The translations under genes were made by a program, and so were the position numbers. 55,175 nucleotides of DNA from an uncultured Erwinia sp. (lineage in GTDB: Bacteria; Pseudomonadota; Gammaproteobacteria; Enterobacterales; Enterobacteriaceae): assembly GCA_913775305.1 (NCBI GenBank), contig CAJYIY010000034.1:1-55175 (forward strand). Reading direction: 5' to 3'. Below are positions 29,641-42,142 of this stretch, in pieces (within the stretch, counting starts at the first letter, position 1; every line of letters begins with the position of its first letter). Below the pieces are notes generated by a model. That model was not told the origin of the DNA. It did no database searches and was given only the letters and a program-made list of their open reading frames with translations.

Positions 29641-30216
29641 ATGCTGCTGCTTATCGACAACTACGACTCTTTTACCTGGAACCTCTACCAGTATTTTTCT
29701 GAGCTTGGCGCCGAGGTCATCGTTCGTCGTAACGACGATATTACGCTGGCTGAGATCGCTGCACTGACCCCGCAACATCTGGTTATCTCTCCCGGCCCCT
29801 GTACGCCTGACGATGCTGGGATTTCTCTTGAGGCGATTCGTCATTTCGCCGGTCAGCTGCCCATACTGGGCGTTTGCCTCGGACATCAGGCGATCGCGCA
29901 GGCGTTTGGCGCCAGAGTCGTTCGTGCCCGCCAGGTGATGCACGGCAAAACCTCGGCCATAGAGCATAACGACGGCGGCGTTTTTTCCGGCCTGAATCAC
30001 CCGCTTACGGTCACTCGTTATCATTCACTGATTGTAGAGTCGGGTTCGCTGCCGGACGCGTTTGAGCTGACGGCATGGACGCTGCGTGACGGTCAGCCCG
30101 ATGAAATTATGGGATTCCGCCACCGTACGCTGCCGCTGGAAGGGGTGCAGTTCCACCCGGAAAGCATCCTGAGCGAGCAGGGCCATCAACTGCTGGAAAA
30201 TTTCCTGCGTTACTGA
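29641..30216 (+). CDS. pabA: Aminodeoxychorismate synthase glutamine amidotransferase subunit
   Basis: Class I glutamine amidotransferase that supplies ammonia to PabB for 4-amino-4-deoxychorismate, the route to folate. It has 191 residues (187 in E. coli). The nucleophile Cys lies in [14 protein letters not shown] near residue 79, and the His/Glu pair in VQFHPESI near residue 170. Oxyanion motif [11 protein letters not shown] is present. In E. coli fic and yhfG lie between ppiA and pabA; here there is only a 132-base gap. Confidence 0.97.
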   Translation: MLLLIDNYDSFTWNLYQYFSELGAEVIVRRNDDITLAEIAALTPQHLVISPGPCTPDDAGISLEAIRHFAGQLPILGVCLGHQAIAQAFGARVVRARQVMHGKTSAIEHNDGGVFSGLNHPLTVTRYHSLIVESGSLPDAFELTAWTLRDGQPDEIMGFRHRTLPLEGVQFHPESILSEQGHQLLENFLRY

Positions 30217-30235
30217 GTTAGTGTTTGCCTTTTTT

Positions 30236-30270
30236 TGATTTTTTATGCATATTTCATGATTATATTTTCA
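30236..30270 (+). promoter_or_regulatory. Tandem ARG boxes (ArgR operator) of argD
   Basis: Two copies resembling the ARG box core TGAATwwwwATTCA are seen: TGATTTTTTATGCA (30236-30249) and TGATTATATTTTCA (30257-30270), each with two mismatches. Their centres are 21 bases apart, the spacing that ArgR hexamers need. They overlap a likely -10 (TATATT, 30261-30266) and end 33 bases before the argD ATG. Confidence 0.8.
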
Positions 30271-30276
30271 TGTTGA

Positions 30277-33596
<3,320 letters not shown>

Positions 33597-33610
33597 GCCC
33601 GACACCACGT

Positions 33611-33641
33611 AAAAAAAAGGCGCGACCAGGCTGTCGCGCCT
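33611..33641 (-). terminator. Terminator of crp
   Basis: On the minus strand AGGCGCGACAG / CTGGTCGCGCCT forms a GC-rich stem, followed by a run of eight Ts. It starts 16 bases after the crp stop and ends just before yhfK. Confidence 0.88.
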
Positions 33642-33656
33642 CAGATCCAGAACCGC

Positions 33657-34289
33657 TTAGCGCGTACCGTATACCACGATAGTTTTACCGTGCGCGGAAA
33701 TCAGGTTTTGATCTTCCAGCATTTTCAAAATACGGCCCACGGTTTCACGCGAGCAGCCAACGATCTGGCCAATCTCCTGGCGGGTGATTTTGATCTGCAT
33801 ACCATCCGGGTGAGTCATGGCATCAGGCTGTTTAGCCAGATTAAGCAGGGTTTGCGCAATGCGGCCAGTCACGTCGAGGAAGGCGAGGTTACCGACTTTC
33901 TCAGAGGTGACCTGCAGACGTCGTGCCATCTGCGAAGACAGGCGCATCAGAATGTCAGGGTTAACCTGAATTAGCTGGCGGAATTTTTTGTAGGAGATCT
34001 CAGCGACTTCACAGGCACTTTTCGCGCGGACCCACGCGCTTCGCTCCTGGCCCTCTTCGAAGAGACCGAGTTCGCCAATGAAATCGCCCTGATTGAGGTA
34101 GGAAAGAATCATTTCTTTGCCTTCTTCATCCTTGATCAGCACCGCTACCGCGCCTTTGACGATGTAGTAGAGGGTTTCTGCTTTCTCACCCTGATGGATC
34201 AAGGTGCTTTTGGATGGATATTTGTGAATATGGCAATGTGACAGGAACCATTCGAGTGTCGGGTCTGTTTGCGGTTTGCCGAGAACCAT
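33657..34289 (-). CDS. crp: cAMP receptor protein
   Basis: Global transcription regulator for carbon use. The 210 residues look almost identical to E. coli CRP. The cAMP pocket is seen in [15 protein letters not shown] (Glu, Arg and Ser ligands near residues 72-84). The C-terminal helix-turn-helix contains [17 protein letters not shown] with the DNA-contacting Arg, Glu and Arg near residues 181-186. The ATG has AGAGGATAAC upstream. In E. coli yhfA is divergent from crp; here it is absent and prkB is next. Confidence 0.99.
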   Translation of the reverse strand: MVLGKPQTDPTLEWFLSHCHIHKYPSKSTLIHQGEKAETLYYIVKGAVAVLIKDEEGKEMILSYLNQGDFIGELGLFEEGQERSAWVRAKSACEVAEISYKKFRQLIQVNPDILMRLSSQMARRLQVTSEKVGNLAFLDVTGRIAQTLLNLAKQPDAMTHPDGMQIKITRQEIGQIVGCSRETVGRILKMLEDQNLISAHGKTIVVYGTR

Positions 34290-34597
34290 TCGCTGTTATC
34301 CTCTATTGTAATCGTGCCTAAATATACCCTTTTACCACTCAGGTTGCAGAATTGTTAACTGCTTTTTTAAATATTTCGGGTAAACAGAGACGGAATTCTC
34401 TGTCAGGCGCTTCCACAGGAAAATCAAACGGACTATATCATCAAGAGTTTGAATCATCCTGCAGCCCCGTTTTCACCCTGCATGCAATCCCAGAATAGTG
34501 ATACAGCACCGTTTGTAGCACAGCTTCACGTGGCTGTCTCGTGCTGTCTCGCTTCAGCATAGTGCGAAAAGGCCAGAGTGTCTTTTTTAATGCCGGA
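34290..34597. other. crp upstream region
   Basis: This 308-base gap holds the crp leader and presumably its promoter (minus strand). The place occupied by yhfA in E. coli has no ORF. I saw no clear CRP consensus box and no terminator for prkB beyond a short T-run (TGTCTTTTTT at 34579-34588 on the plus strand, the wrong direction). Confidence 0.5.
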
Positions 34598-35467
34598 TTA
34601 GCTGATTTTTTTCCCTTCGATCAGGCGCTTAACCAGTGGGCCCATGATCAACTCCATTGCCAGGCCCATTTTGCCACCGGGTACCACCAGCGTTTTAATA
34701 TGTGAGATAAACGAGCCCTGAATCATGCTCAGCAGATAGGGAAAATCAATGTCTTCCAGCCCCTGGAAGTGAATTACCACAAAACTCTCGTCCAGCGATG
34801 GGATGCCGCGCGCCGCAAACGGGTTTGAGGTGTCGACGGTGGGTACACGCTGGAAATTCAGGTGAGTGCGGGAGAATTGTGGGGTGATGTAGTTAATGTA
34901 ATCCTCCATTGAGCGCACCACCGAATCCATCACCGCTTCCCGCGAATGGCCGCGCTCACTGGTATCGCGCACCAGCTTCTGGATCCACTCAAGGTTCACG
35001 ATAGGCACCACGCCAACCAGCAGATCGACGTTTTCCGCCACATTGTTCTGCGGCGTCAGCACACCGCCGTGCAGCCCCTCATAGAACAGGACGTCGGTTG
35101 GTTCAGGCAGCGGTTGCCACGGCGTGAAGGTCCCCGGCACCTGATTCCACGGCACCGCTTCATCGTAGGTATGCAGATATTTCCGCGACTGGCCCTGACC
35201 GCTGCGGCCATACTCAATAAAGGTTTGCTCCAGCAGTGCAAAGTCGTTCGCTTCCGGACCAAAATAGCTGATGTGTTTTCCCATGTCCCGCGCTTTACGG
35301 ATGGCCATATCCATCTCGGGACGGGTGAAACGGTGGAAGCTGTCTCCCTCGACCTCGGCCGCTCTCAGATTGAGCTGCTGAAATATTTTCCTGAACGCAA
35401 CGCTGGTGGTGGTCGTTCCTGCTCCGCTGGAGCCGGTGACGGCGATAACCGGATGTTTGGCTGACAT
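34598..35467 (-). CDS. prkB: Phosphoribulokinase-like protein PrkB
   Basis: P-loop kinase related to phosphoribulokinase and uridine kinase; physiological substrate unknown in enterics, which lack RuBisCO. From MSAKHPV it has 289 residues, the E. coli length. The P-loop is GSSGAGTTT near residue 12; other parts are EGDSFHRF, FYEGLHGG and a conserved KTLVVPGGKMGLAMELI tail (key residues GGKMGLAMEL). The start has GGGAG about 9 bases upstream. Confidence 0.94.
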   Translation of the reverse strand: MSAKHPVIAVTGSSGAGTTTTSVAFRKIFQQLNLRAAEVEGDSFHRFTRPEMDMAIRKARDMGKHISYFGPEANDFALLEQTFIEYGRSGQGQSRKYLHTYDEAVPWNQVPGTFTPWQPLPEPTDVLFYEGLHGGVLTPQNNVAENVDLLVGVVPIVNLEWIQKLVRDTSERGHSREAVMDSVVRSMEDYINYITPQFSRTHLNFQRVPTVDTSNPFAARGIPSLDESFVVIHFQGLEDIDFPYLLSMIQGSFISHIKTLVVPGGKMGLAMELIMGPLVKRLIEGKKIS

Positions 35468-35568
35468 GGTAAACAACTCCCTGAGAGATGGTCGGACGGA
35501 CGGATCATTCCTAACATGTTTCTCGGTGCAAAGTCATCTTCGCCGGGTCACGACCGGAAGAATGACGT

Positions 35569-35787
35569 TCAGCCGTTGAACTGCCCACGCGGCATGATGT
35601 TGACGGTCTCATGCAGTTCTGACCAGACCAGCACCGCTTCACCGCTGGTCAGCTGGCGGCGTACATCTGTGACTTTTTGCGCCAGCGATCGCTCCTGTTC
35701 ACCGTAGTCGGTGCCCTCACGCAGGACGAAGGATTCAATAAGATTATCAAGGGTTTCAGGATCGAGATCTTTCCAGGGAATAATCAT
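35569..35787 (-). CDS. yheU: Conserved small protein YheU
   Basis: A 72-residue protein of the YheU (UPF0270) family, function unknown. It begins [22 protein letters not shown], shown here only as its key motif MIIPWKDL, and is predicted helical and acidic. The start overlaps the yheT stop (ATGA); an apparent longer N-terminus read further upstream lies inside yheT and is rejected. It is probably co-expressed with yheT. Confidence 0.93.
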   Translation of the reverse strand: MIIPWKDLDPETLDNLIESFVLREGTDYGEQERSLAQKVTDVRRQLTSGEAVLVWSELHETVNIMPRGQFNG

Positions 35788-36803
35788 CAGGGCTCCAGCC
35801 AGGTTGAAAGCCATTGCGGTATGCGCTGTTCCAGCCACATTTGCGGCTGACGCAGGGTACCACCTACAAAACCAACGTGCCCACCGTAGCGGGTCAGCTG
35901 ATACTCGATATTTGACGGCAGCAGGGCCGGATCGGGGATCACCTCGGTGGTCATAAAGGGATCGTCCAGCGCATGGATGATCAACAGCGGTTTGCGGACA
36001 CCGGGCAGAAACGGCAGCCCGCTGCAGCGACGATAATAGTCCGTGGCGTCGGCAAAACCGTGCGCTCTGGCAGTAATCGCATCATCAAAGGCGCGAAGTT
36101 TTTTTAACGCCCGCAGCTGCGGCAGTTCGACAGGCAGCGTGCCCGGCCAGGTCCGCAGCTTGCGCGTGGCATTCTGCTTGAGCAGATTGAGCAGATAGCG
36201 CTGATAGATGCGGGAAAAGCCGTGCTCCAGCCGCTGACTACAGGGTTCCAGCATCAGCGGGGCGGAAACCACCACGCCTGCGTCCAGCAGACAGCTATCG
36301 CCCTGTTGACCCATCAGGCAGGCCAGCATATTGCCGCCGAGAGAGACGCCGACGGCGGCGGTAGGGACCTGGCCCCACTCATCGCGCAGCCACTGCAGAA
36401 AATAGCTGGCGTCACCGGTTTCCCCGGAGTGATAGATGCGGTTCAGGCGATTCGGCTCACCGCTGCAGCCGCGAAAATGCATCACTACGCCCAGCCAGCC
36501 GCAATCCTTCCATGCCTGTAACAAACCGTGTGCGTAGGGGCTGCTGAAGCTGCCTTCCAGGCCATGAAACAGCACCACGCGAGGTTTATGCCGTGCCTGC
36601 ACCGGGTTTTCACTCCAGGCGAGGTCAACAAAATCGCTGTCCGGCAGGGTTAAGCGCTGCCAGTGTGGCTGCAGAGTAATGCGTCTGCGCACCAGACGTG
36701 GCAACAGAGTTTGCAGGTGAGGGTTGCGCCCTCCGGGCAACGGCCGGAAAGATTTGTCATCCAGGTGACTGAAAATCATGGGGTCTGAGCTTGTAGGATC
36801 CAT
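35787..36803 (-). CDS. yheT: Alpha/beta hydrolase YheT
   Basis: Predicted hydrolase/esterase of the YheT (UPF0017) family, 338 residues (340 in E. coli); substrate unknown. The oxyanion segment is LFHGLEGS, the nucleophile elbow GVSLGGN near residue 155, the acid residue lies in IHALDDPFM near 285, and the His in [10 protein letters not shown] near 315. The first start was kept; MIFSHLD eight codons later is an alternative. It diverges from the LysE-family gene with only 58 bases between the starts. Confidence 0.92.
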   Translation of the reverse strand: MDPTSSDPMIFSHLDDKSFRPLPGGRNPHLQTLLPRLVRRRITLQPHWQRLTLPDSDFVDLAWSENPVQARHKPRVVLFHGLEGSFSSPYAHGLLQAWKDCGWLGVVMHFRGCSGEPNRLNRIYHSGETGDASYFLQWLRDEWGQVPTAAVGVSLGGNMLACLMGQQGDSCLLDAGVVVSAPLMLEPCSQRLEHGFSRIYQRYLLNLLKQNATRKLRTWPGTLPVELPQLRALKKLRAFDDAITARAHGFADATDYYRRCSGLPFLPGVRKPLLIIHALDDPFMTTEVIPDPALLPSNIEYQLTRYGGHVGFVGGTLRQPQMWLEQRIPQWLSTWLEP

Positions 36804-36861
36804 AACTCGCTGTTAGCTTCTTTGGGTTGTTTATTTCTTCAGGGTGGGGAGCACCCGTTCT

Positions 36862-37464
36862 ATGGAACTGAGCCTGTTTCTTTCTATGTTAGGTTTTCTC
36901 TGGGTCGCCGCGATTACGCCCGGCCCTAATAATATGTTACTCACCGCCTCTGGTGCCAACTTTGGTTTCTGGCGATCGCTGGCCCTGCTGGTGGGCATTA
37001 TGCTCGGCATGCAGATCATGCTGTTGATGGTGGCGTTTGGCATCGGTGGGTTAATTCTGCTTTATCCGTCCCTGCATCTGTTTATGAAAATCGCCGGTAG
37101 CGTTTATCTGCTCTGGCTGGCGTGGAAAATCGGCACGGCGAAGTACGAGAAGCTGGAGATCAGCGAAGGCCCGGCGACACCGATGCCATTCTGGCAGGGC
37201 GGCCTGCTGCAGCTGATTAATCCCAAAGCCTGGCTGATGGTGCTGGGTGCAGTTGCCAGCTTCAGTCTGATCGGGAAGGCATACCTCGGTTCCGTTGTGG
37301 CGATCGGTATTGCGCTGGCAGTCGTTAACCTGGCCTCGGGGGTGATCTGGCTGGGCTTCGGTACGCTGATTGGCCGCATCCTGCGCAGCCGCCGGGCCTG
37401 GACGATTTTCAACGTGTTTATGGGGCTGCTGACTGCTGCCTGCGTGCTGCTGATCTGGCACTGA
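36862..37464 (+). CDS. LysE/RhtB family amino-acid exporter
   Basis: Inner-membrane protein of 200 residues with five or six hydrophobic segments. The family signature AAITPGPNNMLL lies near residue 15, and the later conserved NPKAWLM near residue 120. Family members export amino acids such as lysine, threonine, homoserine or cysteine derivatives; the substrate cannot be read from sequence. The start MELSLFL was chosen from the family N-terminus, with GGGGAG about 11 bases upstream; a GTG six codons earlier is possible. This gene is not at this place in E. coli and opens the segment inserted between yheT and yheS. Confidence 0.88.
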   Translation: MELSLFLSMLGFLWVAAITPGPNNMLLTASGANFGFWRSLALLVGIMLGMQIMLLMVAFGIGGLILLYPSLHLFMKIAGSVYLLWLAWKIGTAKYEKLEISEGPATPMPFWQGGLLQLINPKAWLMVLGAVASFSLIGKAYLGSVVAIGIALAVVNLASGVIWLGFGTLIGRILRSRRAWTIFNVFMGLLTAACVLLIWH

Positions 37465-37560
37465 AACCTCCGTGCTGGCCTGTGGCTGCGTTGGCTCGCT
37501 CCCGCGCCGCCATCGTCACGACTGAGCGGGAGCTGAATGCGGCGGCGCGCCGATTTCGCG

Positions 37561-38335
37561 CTACGACGTGAAGCCGTCGGTTTTCAGCAGGCTGTTGAGT
37601 ACCGTCAGGTCGCTTTCGCCAGCGTATCGTTTTCCAGCAGTCGCAAATGTTGCTGGGCAAAGGCGGATTTTAACGCCTGTAATGCCTGCAAACACTGATG
37701 CTCAATCGTGTCGCGGGAATGGTGCGCACTGAGCTGCCCTGAAAGCATCAGGCCTCGTTTCACTACGCTGGATACCAGCGGCAGATAACGGTACAGAAAT
37801 TCGCTTCCCGGTTTGACGTCCTGAGGGTCATCCTGCATGCACTGCAAAATTCGTTCAGCATACTCAATGACCCCATCCAGTTCGGCCTGTAAGGCAACGG
37901 AAAGTTCAGACACCTTTTTAACATCGCCACGTTTTGCCAGAAAACAGCAAAGGGAGGTTGAGCAGCGGTCAGCGTCTGATACTCCAGCAGCGTACGCTCC
38001 ATGCGGTTAAACAGCCTGCCGAGCAGCGGCACGGACTCCAGCCAGCTTTTCGACTGCCCGAGGACGCCAGGGTCGATGCCCTTCACCTTTTGCAGCAGAT
38101 CGGTAATTTGCTGTCCCACCTCTCCGGCATCTTTAGCCCGTACTTCACTCATCAGCAGTTCGGCAAAGCGTGAAACGCTGTTCATGGTACTGGCACCGTA
38201 GGCGATGGCCATCAGCGGGTCGTTAATATCTATCTGTGCAATTAGCGCGGCGACCTGCTGCCGATCGTCTTCAGTTAGGGGAGTGGCTGAGGCGTTTTGG
38301 TCAACTGGCTAAGAGGAAAGAGGAGTTTCCGACAC
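37561..38335 (-). pseudogene. Decayed telA/xpaC-like gene (TelA N-terminus joined to XpaC-like C-terminus)
   Basis: Read from a GTG at 38335 with AAGGA 7 bases upstream. Codon 9 is TAG (38311-38309). After it the frame continues with LTEDDRQQVAALIAQIDIND, then VRAKDAG, VKGIDPG and LPLLGRLFNRMERTLLEYQ-like TelA/KlaA (toxic anion resistance) features (here VPLLGRLFNRMER). Near 37924 an A5 run loses the frame; adding one base restores MLKKVSELSVAL. The next part, EFLYRYLPLV and FAQQHLRLLEND, resembles the C-terminus of XpaC-type proteins. A second one-base loss near 37609 hides the true end SDLTVLNSLLKTDGF and stop at 37561. The TelA C-terminal coiled coil and the XpaC N-terminus are missing, so an internal deletion seems to have fused two neighbours. 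The product is unlikely to work. Confidence 0.7.
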
Positions 38336-38595
38336 GACATTATCCTTATTTGAACGCGTGAATCATCAGTGCGGCTAAAAGTATCAGGAAATGCGCACCA
38401 GCTAAACCGCCACTATAAATCCGTCAGAATCTGAAAAAGTGTCAGCGTATGCAAATGCAGGATTTTGGCTAAGCAATCCAGTCTTTTTTCTAAGCAGTTT
38501 TTGATATAAAAAATAATTTTTAATTACTTTATTGAGATGGTCGCGCCCGGTTACAAAGGAGGTGTTCACCGATAACAACAAGACTGGAGCAGGCT
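38336..38595. promoter_or_regulatory. Upstream region of tauABCD
   Basis: This 260-base region becomes very AT-rich near 38480-38545 (for example TTTTTGATATAAAAAATAA). That is what one expects for a CysB/Cbl-activated tau promoter, but I cannot define the sites with confidence. Confidence 0.35.
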
Positions 38596-39573
38596 ATGGC
38601 GGGTAAATTCACGGTTTCAATTCTGGCAGCGGCCCTGGGGCTGGTCGCACTCAACGCGCAGGCGGTGGATGTGACCGTCGCCTATCAGACCTCAGCAGAA
38701 CCGGCAAAGGTGGCGCAGGCCGATAATACCTTTGCGAAAGAGAGTGGAGCAAAAGTGGACTGGCGCAAATTTGACAGCGGCGCCAGCGTGGTCAGGGCTC
38801 TGGCGTCTGGCGACGTGCAGATTGGTAACCTGGGCTCCAGCCCACTCGCCGTTGCGGCCAGTCAGGGTGTACCGATTGAAGTCTTCCTGATCGCATCGCA
38901 GCTCGGCAATTCCGAAGCGCTGGTTGTGAAAAAGAACATCAAAGATCCGAAGGATCTGATCGGTAAGCGCATCGCCGTGCCGTTTATTTCGACTACCCAC
39001 TACAGCCTGCTGGCCTCGCTAAAACACTGGGGCATCAAGCCGGGGCAGATACAGATTATTAACCTGCAGCCTCCGGCCATTATTGCTGCCTGGCAGCGTG
39101 GAGATATCGACGGTGCCTATGTCTGGTCACCGGCGGTCAATCAGTTGGAAAAAGAGGGAACCGTGCTTACCGACTCTTCGCAGGTGGGTAAGTGGGGTGC
39201 TCCGACCCTCGACGTATGGGTGGTACGTAAAGACTTCGCCGAGAAGCATCCTGACGTGGTGACTGCCTTTGCCCGCAGCGCGTTGGCCCCGCAAAAAGCC
39301 TACATCGCTAACCCGGAAGCCTGGCTGAAGCAGGATGACAACCTCAGCAAGCTCTCGCGCCTGAGCGGTGTGCCGACGGAAGATGTGCCCGTGCTGGTGA
39401 AAGGAAATACCTATCTGACAGCGCAGCAGCAGGTGCAGGAGCTGAACGGCCCGGTGAATAAGGCCATTGTTGATACCGCCAACTTCCTGAAAGAGCAGGG
39501 CAGGGTGCCGCAGGTGGCCAGCGATTACAGCAGTTTTGTCACCGATCGTTTTGTTAAACCGCTGACGCAATAA
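38596..39573 (+). CDS. tauA: Taurine ABC transporter, periplasmic binding protein
   Basis: Periplasmic receptor for taurine and related alkanesulfonates, used as sulfur source. It has 325 residues (320 in E. coli). The signal peptide spans residues 1-23 (cut at NAQA-VDV). The conserved [17 protein letters not shown] loop, GKRIAVPF and [20 protein letters not shown] segments fit TauA better than SsuA. GGAG lies 8 bases before the ATG. It is the first gene of a compact tauABCD operon. Confidence 0.95.
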   Translation: MAGKFTVSILAAALGLVALNAQAVDVTVAYQTSAEPAKVAQADNTFAKESGAKVDWRKFDSGASVVRALASGDVQIGNLGSSPLAVAASQGVPIEVFLIASQLGNSEALVVKKNIKDPKDLIGKRIAVPFISTTHYSLLASLKHWGIKPGQIQIINLQPPAIIAAWQRGDIDGAYVWSPAVNQLEKEGTVLTDSSQVGKWGAPTLDVWVVRKDFAEKHPDVVTAFARSALAPQKAYIANPEAWLKQDDNLSKLSRLSGVPTEDVPVLVKGNTYLTAQQQVQELNGPVNKAIVDTANFLKEQGRVPQVASDYSSFVTDRFVKPLTQ

Positions 39574-39587
39574 GCGAGGTAAAGCCG

Positions 39588-40355
39588 ATGCTGTCCGTCT
39601 CTCATCTCAGTGCACGCTATCAGAATCAGCTGGCGCTCCAGGACATTAATCTGTCGATCGGCAACGGAGAACTGATGGTGGTATTAGGACCTTCCGGCTG
39701 CGGCAAAACGACGCTGCTGAACCTGATTGCCGGATTTATCCCGGCAGAGAGCGGCAGTATCACGCTGGACGGTAAGGCGGTGACCGGCCCGGGTGCCGAT
39801 CGCGGCGTGGTATTTCAGAACGAAGGACTGCTACCCTGGCGCAACGTGCTGGACAACGTCGCATTCGGCCTGCAGCTGGCCGGAGTCGAAAAAAATGAGC
39901 GGCAGCATATCGCCCGTCAGATGCTGAAGAAAGTGGGCCTGGCCGGTGCGGAGAAGCGCTATATCTGGCAGCTTTCCGGCGGGATGCGTCAGCGGGTCGG
40001 CATTGCCCGCGCACTGGCCGCCGATCCGCGCCTGCTGCTGCTGGATGAGCCTTTCGGTGCGCTGGATGCGTTTACCCGTGAACAGATGCAGGAGCTGCTG
40101 CTGACACTCTGGCGGGACAGCGGCAAACAGATCCTGTTGATTACCCACGATATTGAAGAAGCGGTATTCCTTGCCAGCGAGCTGGTGCTGTTGTCGCCTG
40201 GTCCTGGCCGCATCGTCGAACGCCTGGCGCTGGATTTCGGTCGCCGCTACGCCGGGGGGGAAACCTGCCGATCAATTAAATCCGACCCGGCTTTTATTGA
40301 GCGCCGTGAATATGTCCTCAGCCGGGTATTCCATCAGCGCGAGGTATGGGCATGA
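39588..40355 (+). CDS. tauB: Taurine ABC transporter, ATP-binding protein
   Basis: Cytosolic ATPase of the taurine importer, 255 residues as in E. coli. Walker A is GPSGCGKTT near residue 35, the Q-loop lies in [11 protein letters not shown], the signature is LSGGMRQR, Walker B is [12 protein letters not shown] and the switch His lies in ITHDIEEA. It overlaps tauC by four bases (ATGA). Confidence 0.96.
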   Translation: MLSVSHLSARYQNQLALQDINLSIGNGELMVVLGPSGCGKTTLLNLIAGFIPAESGSITLDGKAVTGPGADRGVVFQNEGLLPWRNVLDNVAFGLQLAGVEKNERQHIARQMLKKVGLAGAEKRYIWQLSGGMRQRVGIARALAADPRLLLLDEPFGALDAFTREQMQELLLTLWRDSGKQILLITHDIEEAVFLASELVLLSPGPGRIVERLALDFGRRYAGGETCRSIKSDPAFIERREYVLSRVFHQREVWA

Positions 40356-41179
40356 GTGCATTGATTACTGAAAAGAGTCCGCCACGCCGCTGGCGTATGC
40401 GCTGGCCGCTGTCTCGCCAGCTGACGCTGAGTAGCGTCACGCTGCTGGTGGTGATTGCCATATGGTGGCTGGTGACCACGCTGCAGCTGGTGGCGCCATT
40501 ATTCCTGCCGCCACCGCAGCAGGTGCTGCAAAAGCTGCTGACAATCGCCGGTCCGGCCGGATTTATGGATGCCACGCTGTGGCAGCATCTGGGCGCCAGC
40601 CTGACGAGGATTCTGATTGCGCTGCTGGCCGCAGTGGTGATTGGCGTGCCGGTGGGCATTCTGATGGGACTGAATGAGACGGTGCGCGGCATTCTTGACC
40701 CGCTGATTGAGCTTTACCGTCCGGTGCCGCCGCTGGCCTATCTGCCGCTGATGGTTATCTGGTTTGGCATTGGTGAAAGCTCGAAAATCTTACTGATTTA
40801 CCTGGCGATATTTGCCCCGGTGGCAATGTCCGCACTGGCTGGAGTGAAAAGTGCCCAGCAGGTTCGTCTGCGTGCCGCACGTTCGCTGGGCGCCAGCCGC
40901 TGGCAGGTGCTGTGGTTTGTGGTTCTGCCCGGTGCGCTGCCGGAAATTCTCACCGGTTTACGCATTGGTCTGGGTGTGGGCTGGTCAACGCTGGTGGCGG
41001 CCGAGCTGATTGCAGCCACGCGTGGTCTGGGTTTTATGGTGCAATCCGCGGGAGAGTTTCTCGCCACTGACGTAGTGCTGGCAGGCATTGCGGTGATTGC
41101 CCTGATTGCTTTTGCACTTGAGCTGGGGCTGAGAGCCCTACAGCGTCGTTTAACCCCGTGGCACGGAGCACAGTCATGA
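40352..41179 (+). CDS. tauC: Taurine ABC transporter, permease
   Basis: Inner-membrane permease of 275 residues, the E. coli length, with about six hydrophobic segments. The BPD-type EAA loop, which contacts TauB, is seen around [21 protein letters not shown] (key residues AARSLGAS and LPGALPEI). The start overlaps the tauB stop and its own stop overlaps the tauD start, so all three are coupled. Confidence 0.95.
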   Translation: MSALITEKSPPRRWRMRWPLSRQLTLSSVTLLVVIAIWWLVTTLQLVAPLFLPPPQQVLQKLLTIAGPAGFMDATLWQHLGASLTRILIALLAAVVIGVPVGILMGLNETVRGILDPLIELYRPVPPLAYLPLMVIWFGIGESSKILLIYLAIFAPVAMSALAGVKSAQQVRLRAARSLGASRWQVLWFVVLPGALPEILTGLRIGLGVGWSTLVAAELIAATRGLGFMVQSAGEFLATDVVLAGIAVIALIAFALELGLRALQRRLTPWHGAQS

Positions 41180-42027
41180 ACGAACGTATCACTATTCAGC
41201 CGCTTGGGCCTTACATTGGTGCTCAGGTCAGCCATCTCGACTTACGCCTTCCGCTCAGCGATGGTCAGTTTGAACAGCTGTATCATGCGTTGATTCGCCA
41301 TCAGGTATTGTTCCTGCGCGATCAGCCTATTACGCCGCATCAGCAGCGGGCACTGGCCGCGCGATTTGGCGACCTGCATATTCATCCTGTCTATCCTCAC
41401 GCCCCCGGCGTGGAGGAGATTATCGTGCTGGATACCCACGACGATAATCCACCCGATAACGATAACTGGCATACCGATGTGACCTTCATTGAGACGCCGC
41501 CCGCCGGTGCCATCCTTGCTGCGAAACACCTGCCGGAAACCGGAGGTGACACGCTGTGGGCCAGCGGGATTGCTGCCTGGAATGCGCTGTCCGAGCCGAT
41601 GCAACAGCTGCTTAGCGGTTTGCTGGCGGAACACGATTTTAAAAAATCGTTCCCGGAACACAGACATCGCGGCAGTGAAGAGGAACATCAACGCTGGCAG
41701 CAGGCGGTGGCGAAAAATCCGCCGCTGCTGCATCCGGTGGTGCGTACTCATCCGGTCAGCGGTAAGCAGGCGCTGTTTGTTAACGAAGGCTTCACCACGC
41801 GTCTTGTCGGCCTCAAGGAGAAAGAGAGCGATGCACTGCTGCGCTTCCTGTTTGCCCACATCACCAAGCCGGATTTTCAGGTGCGCTGGCGCTGGCAGGA
41901 AAATGACGTGGCAATCTGGGATAACCGCGTGACCCAGCACTATGCCAACGCGGATTATCTGCCCGCGCGCAGAATAATGCATCGGGCGACCATCTTAGGG
42001 GACAAGCCGTTTTACCGTGCTGAATAA
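41176..42027 (+). CDS. tauD: Taurine dioxygenase
   Basis: Cytosolic Fe(II)/2-oxoglutarate dioxygenase that splits taurine into sulfite and aminoacetaldehyde. The 283 residues match E. coli TauD. The iron-binding HxD is in NWHTDVTF near residue 99-101, and the distal His lies in RRIMHRATI near 255. The 2-oxoglutarate-binding Arg lies in the same segment. Sulfite formed here feeds the cysteine pathway. It is the last gene of the operon, and a hairpin follows. Confidence 0.96.
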   Translation: MNERITIQPLGPYIGAQVSHLDLRLPLSDGQFEQLYHALIRHQVLFLRDQPITPHQQRALAARFGDLHIHPVYPHAPGVEEIIVLDTHDDNPPDNDNWHTDVTFIETPPAGAILAAKHLPETGGDTLWASGIAAWNALSEPMQQLLSGLLAEHDFKKSFPEHRHRGSEEEHQRWQQAVAKNPPLLHPVVRTHPVSGKQALFVNEGFTTRLVGLKEKESDALLRFLFAHITKPDFQVRWRWQENDVAIWDNRVTQHYANADYLPARRIMHRATILGDKPFYRAE

Positions 42028-42103
42028 TAATCGCGTCAGGGAGCGTGTTTAAACGAAGTCTGGCGGGGTTCGCGGGAGGGATACGAGTGGCAGGTTCAGT
42101 CAG

Positions 42104-42132
42104 GGCAGAGGAGCGTTAAACGTTCCTCTGCC
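42104..42132. terminator. Hairpin between tauD and yheS
   Basis: GGCAGAGGAGCG / CGTTCCTCTGCC (one wobble) with a five-base loop lies between convergent genes. There is no T-run, so strength is uncertain. Confidence 0.6.
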
Positions 42133-42142
42133 TGATGGGACG

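Noticed and set aside
38596..41179. Assignment of the ABC operon as ssuABC (alkanesulfonate)
   Set aside because: The fourth gene is a TauD-type dioxygenase, not an SsuD/SsuE flavin system, and TauA/B/C lengths and motifs fit taurine transport.
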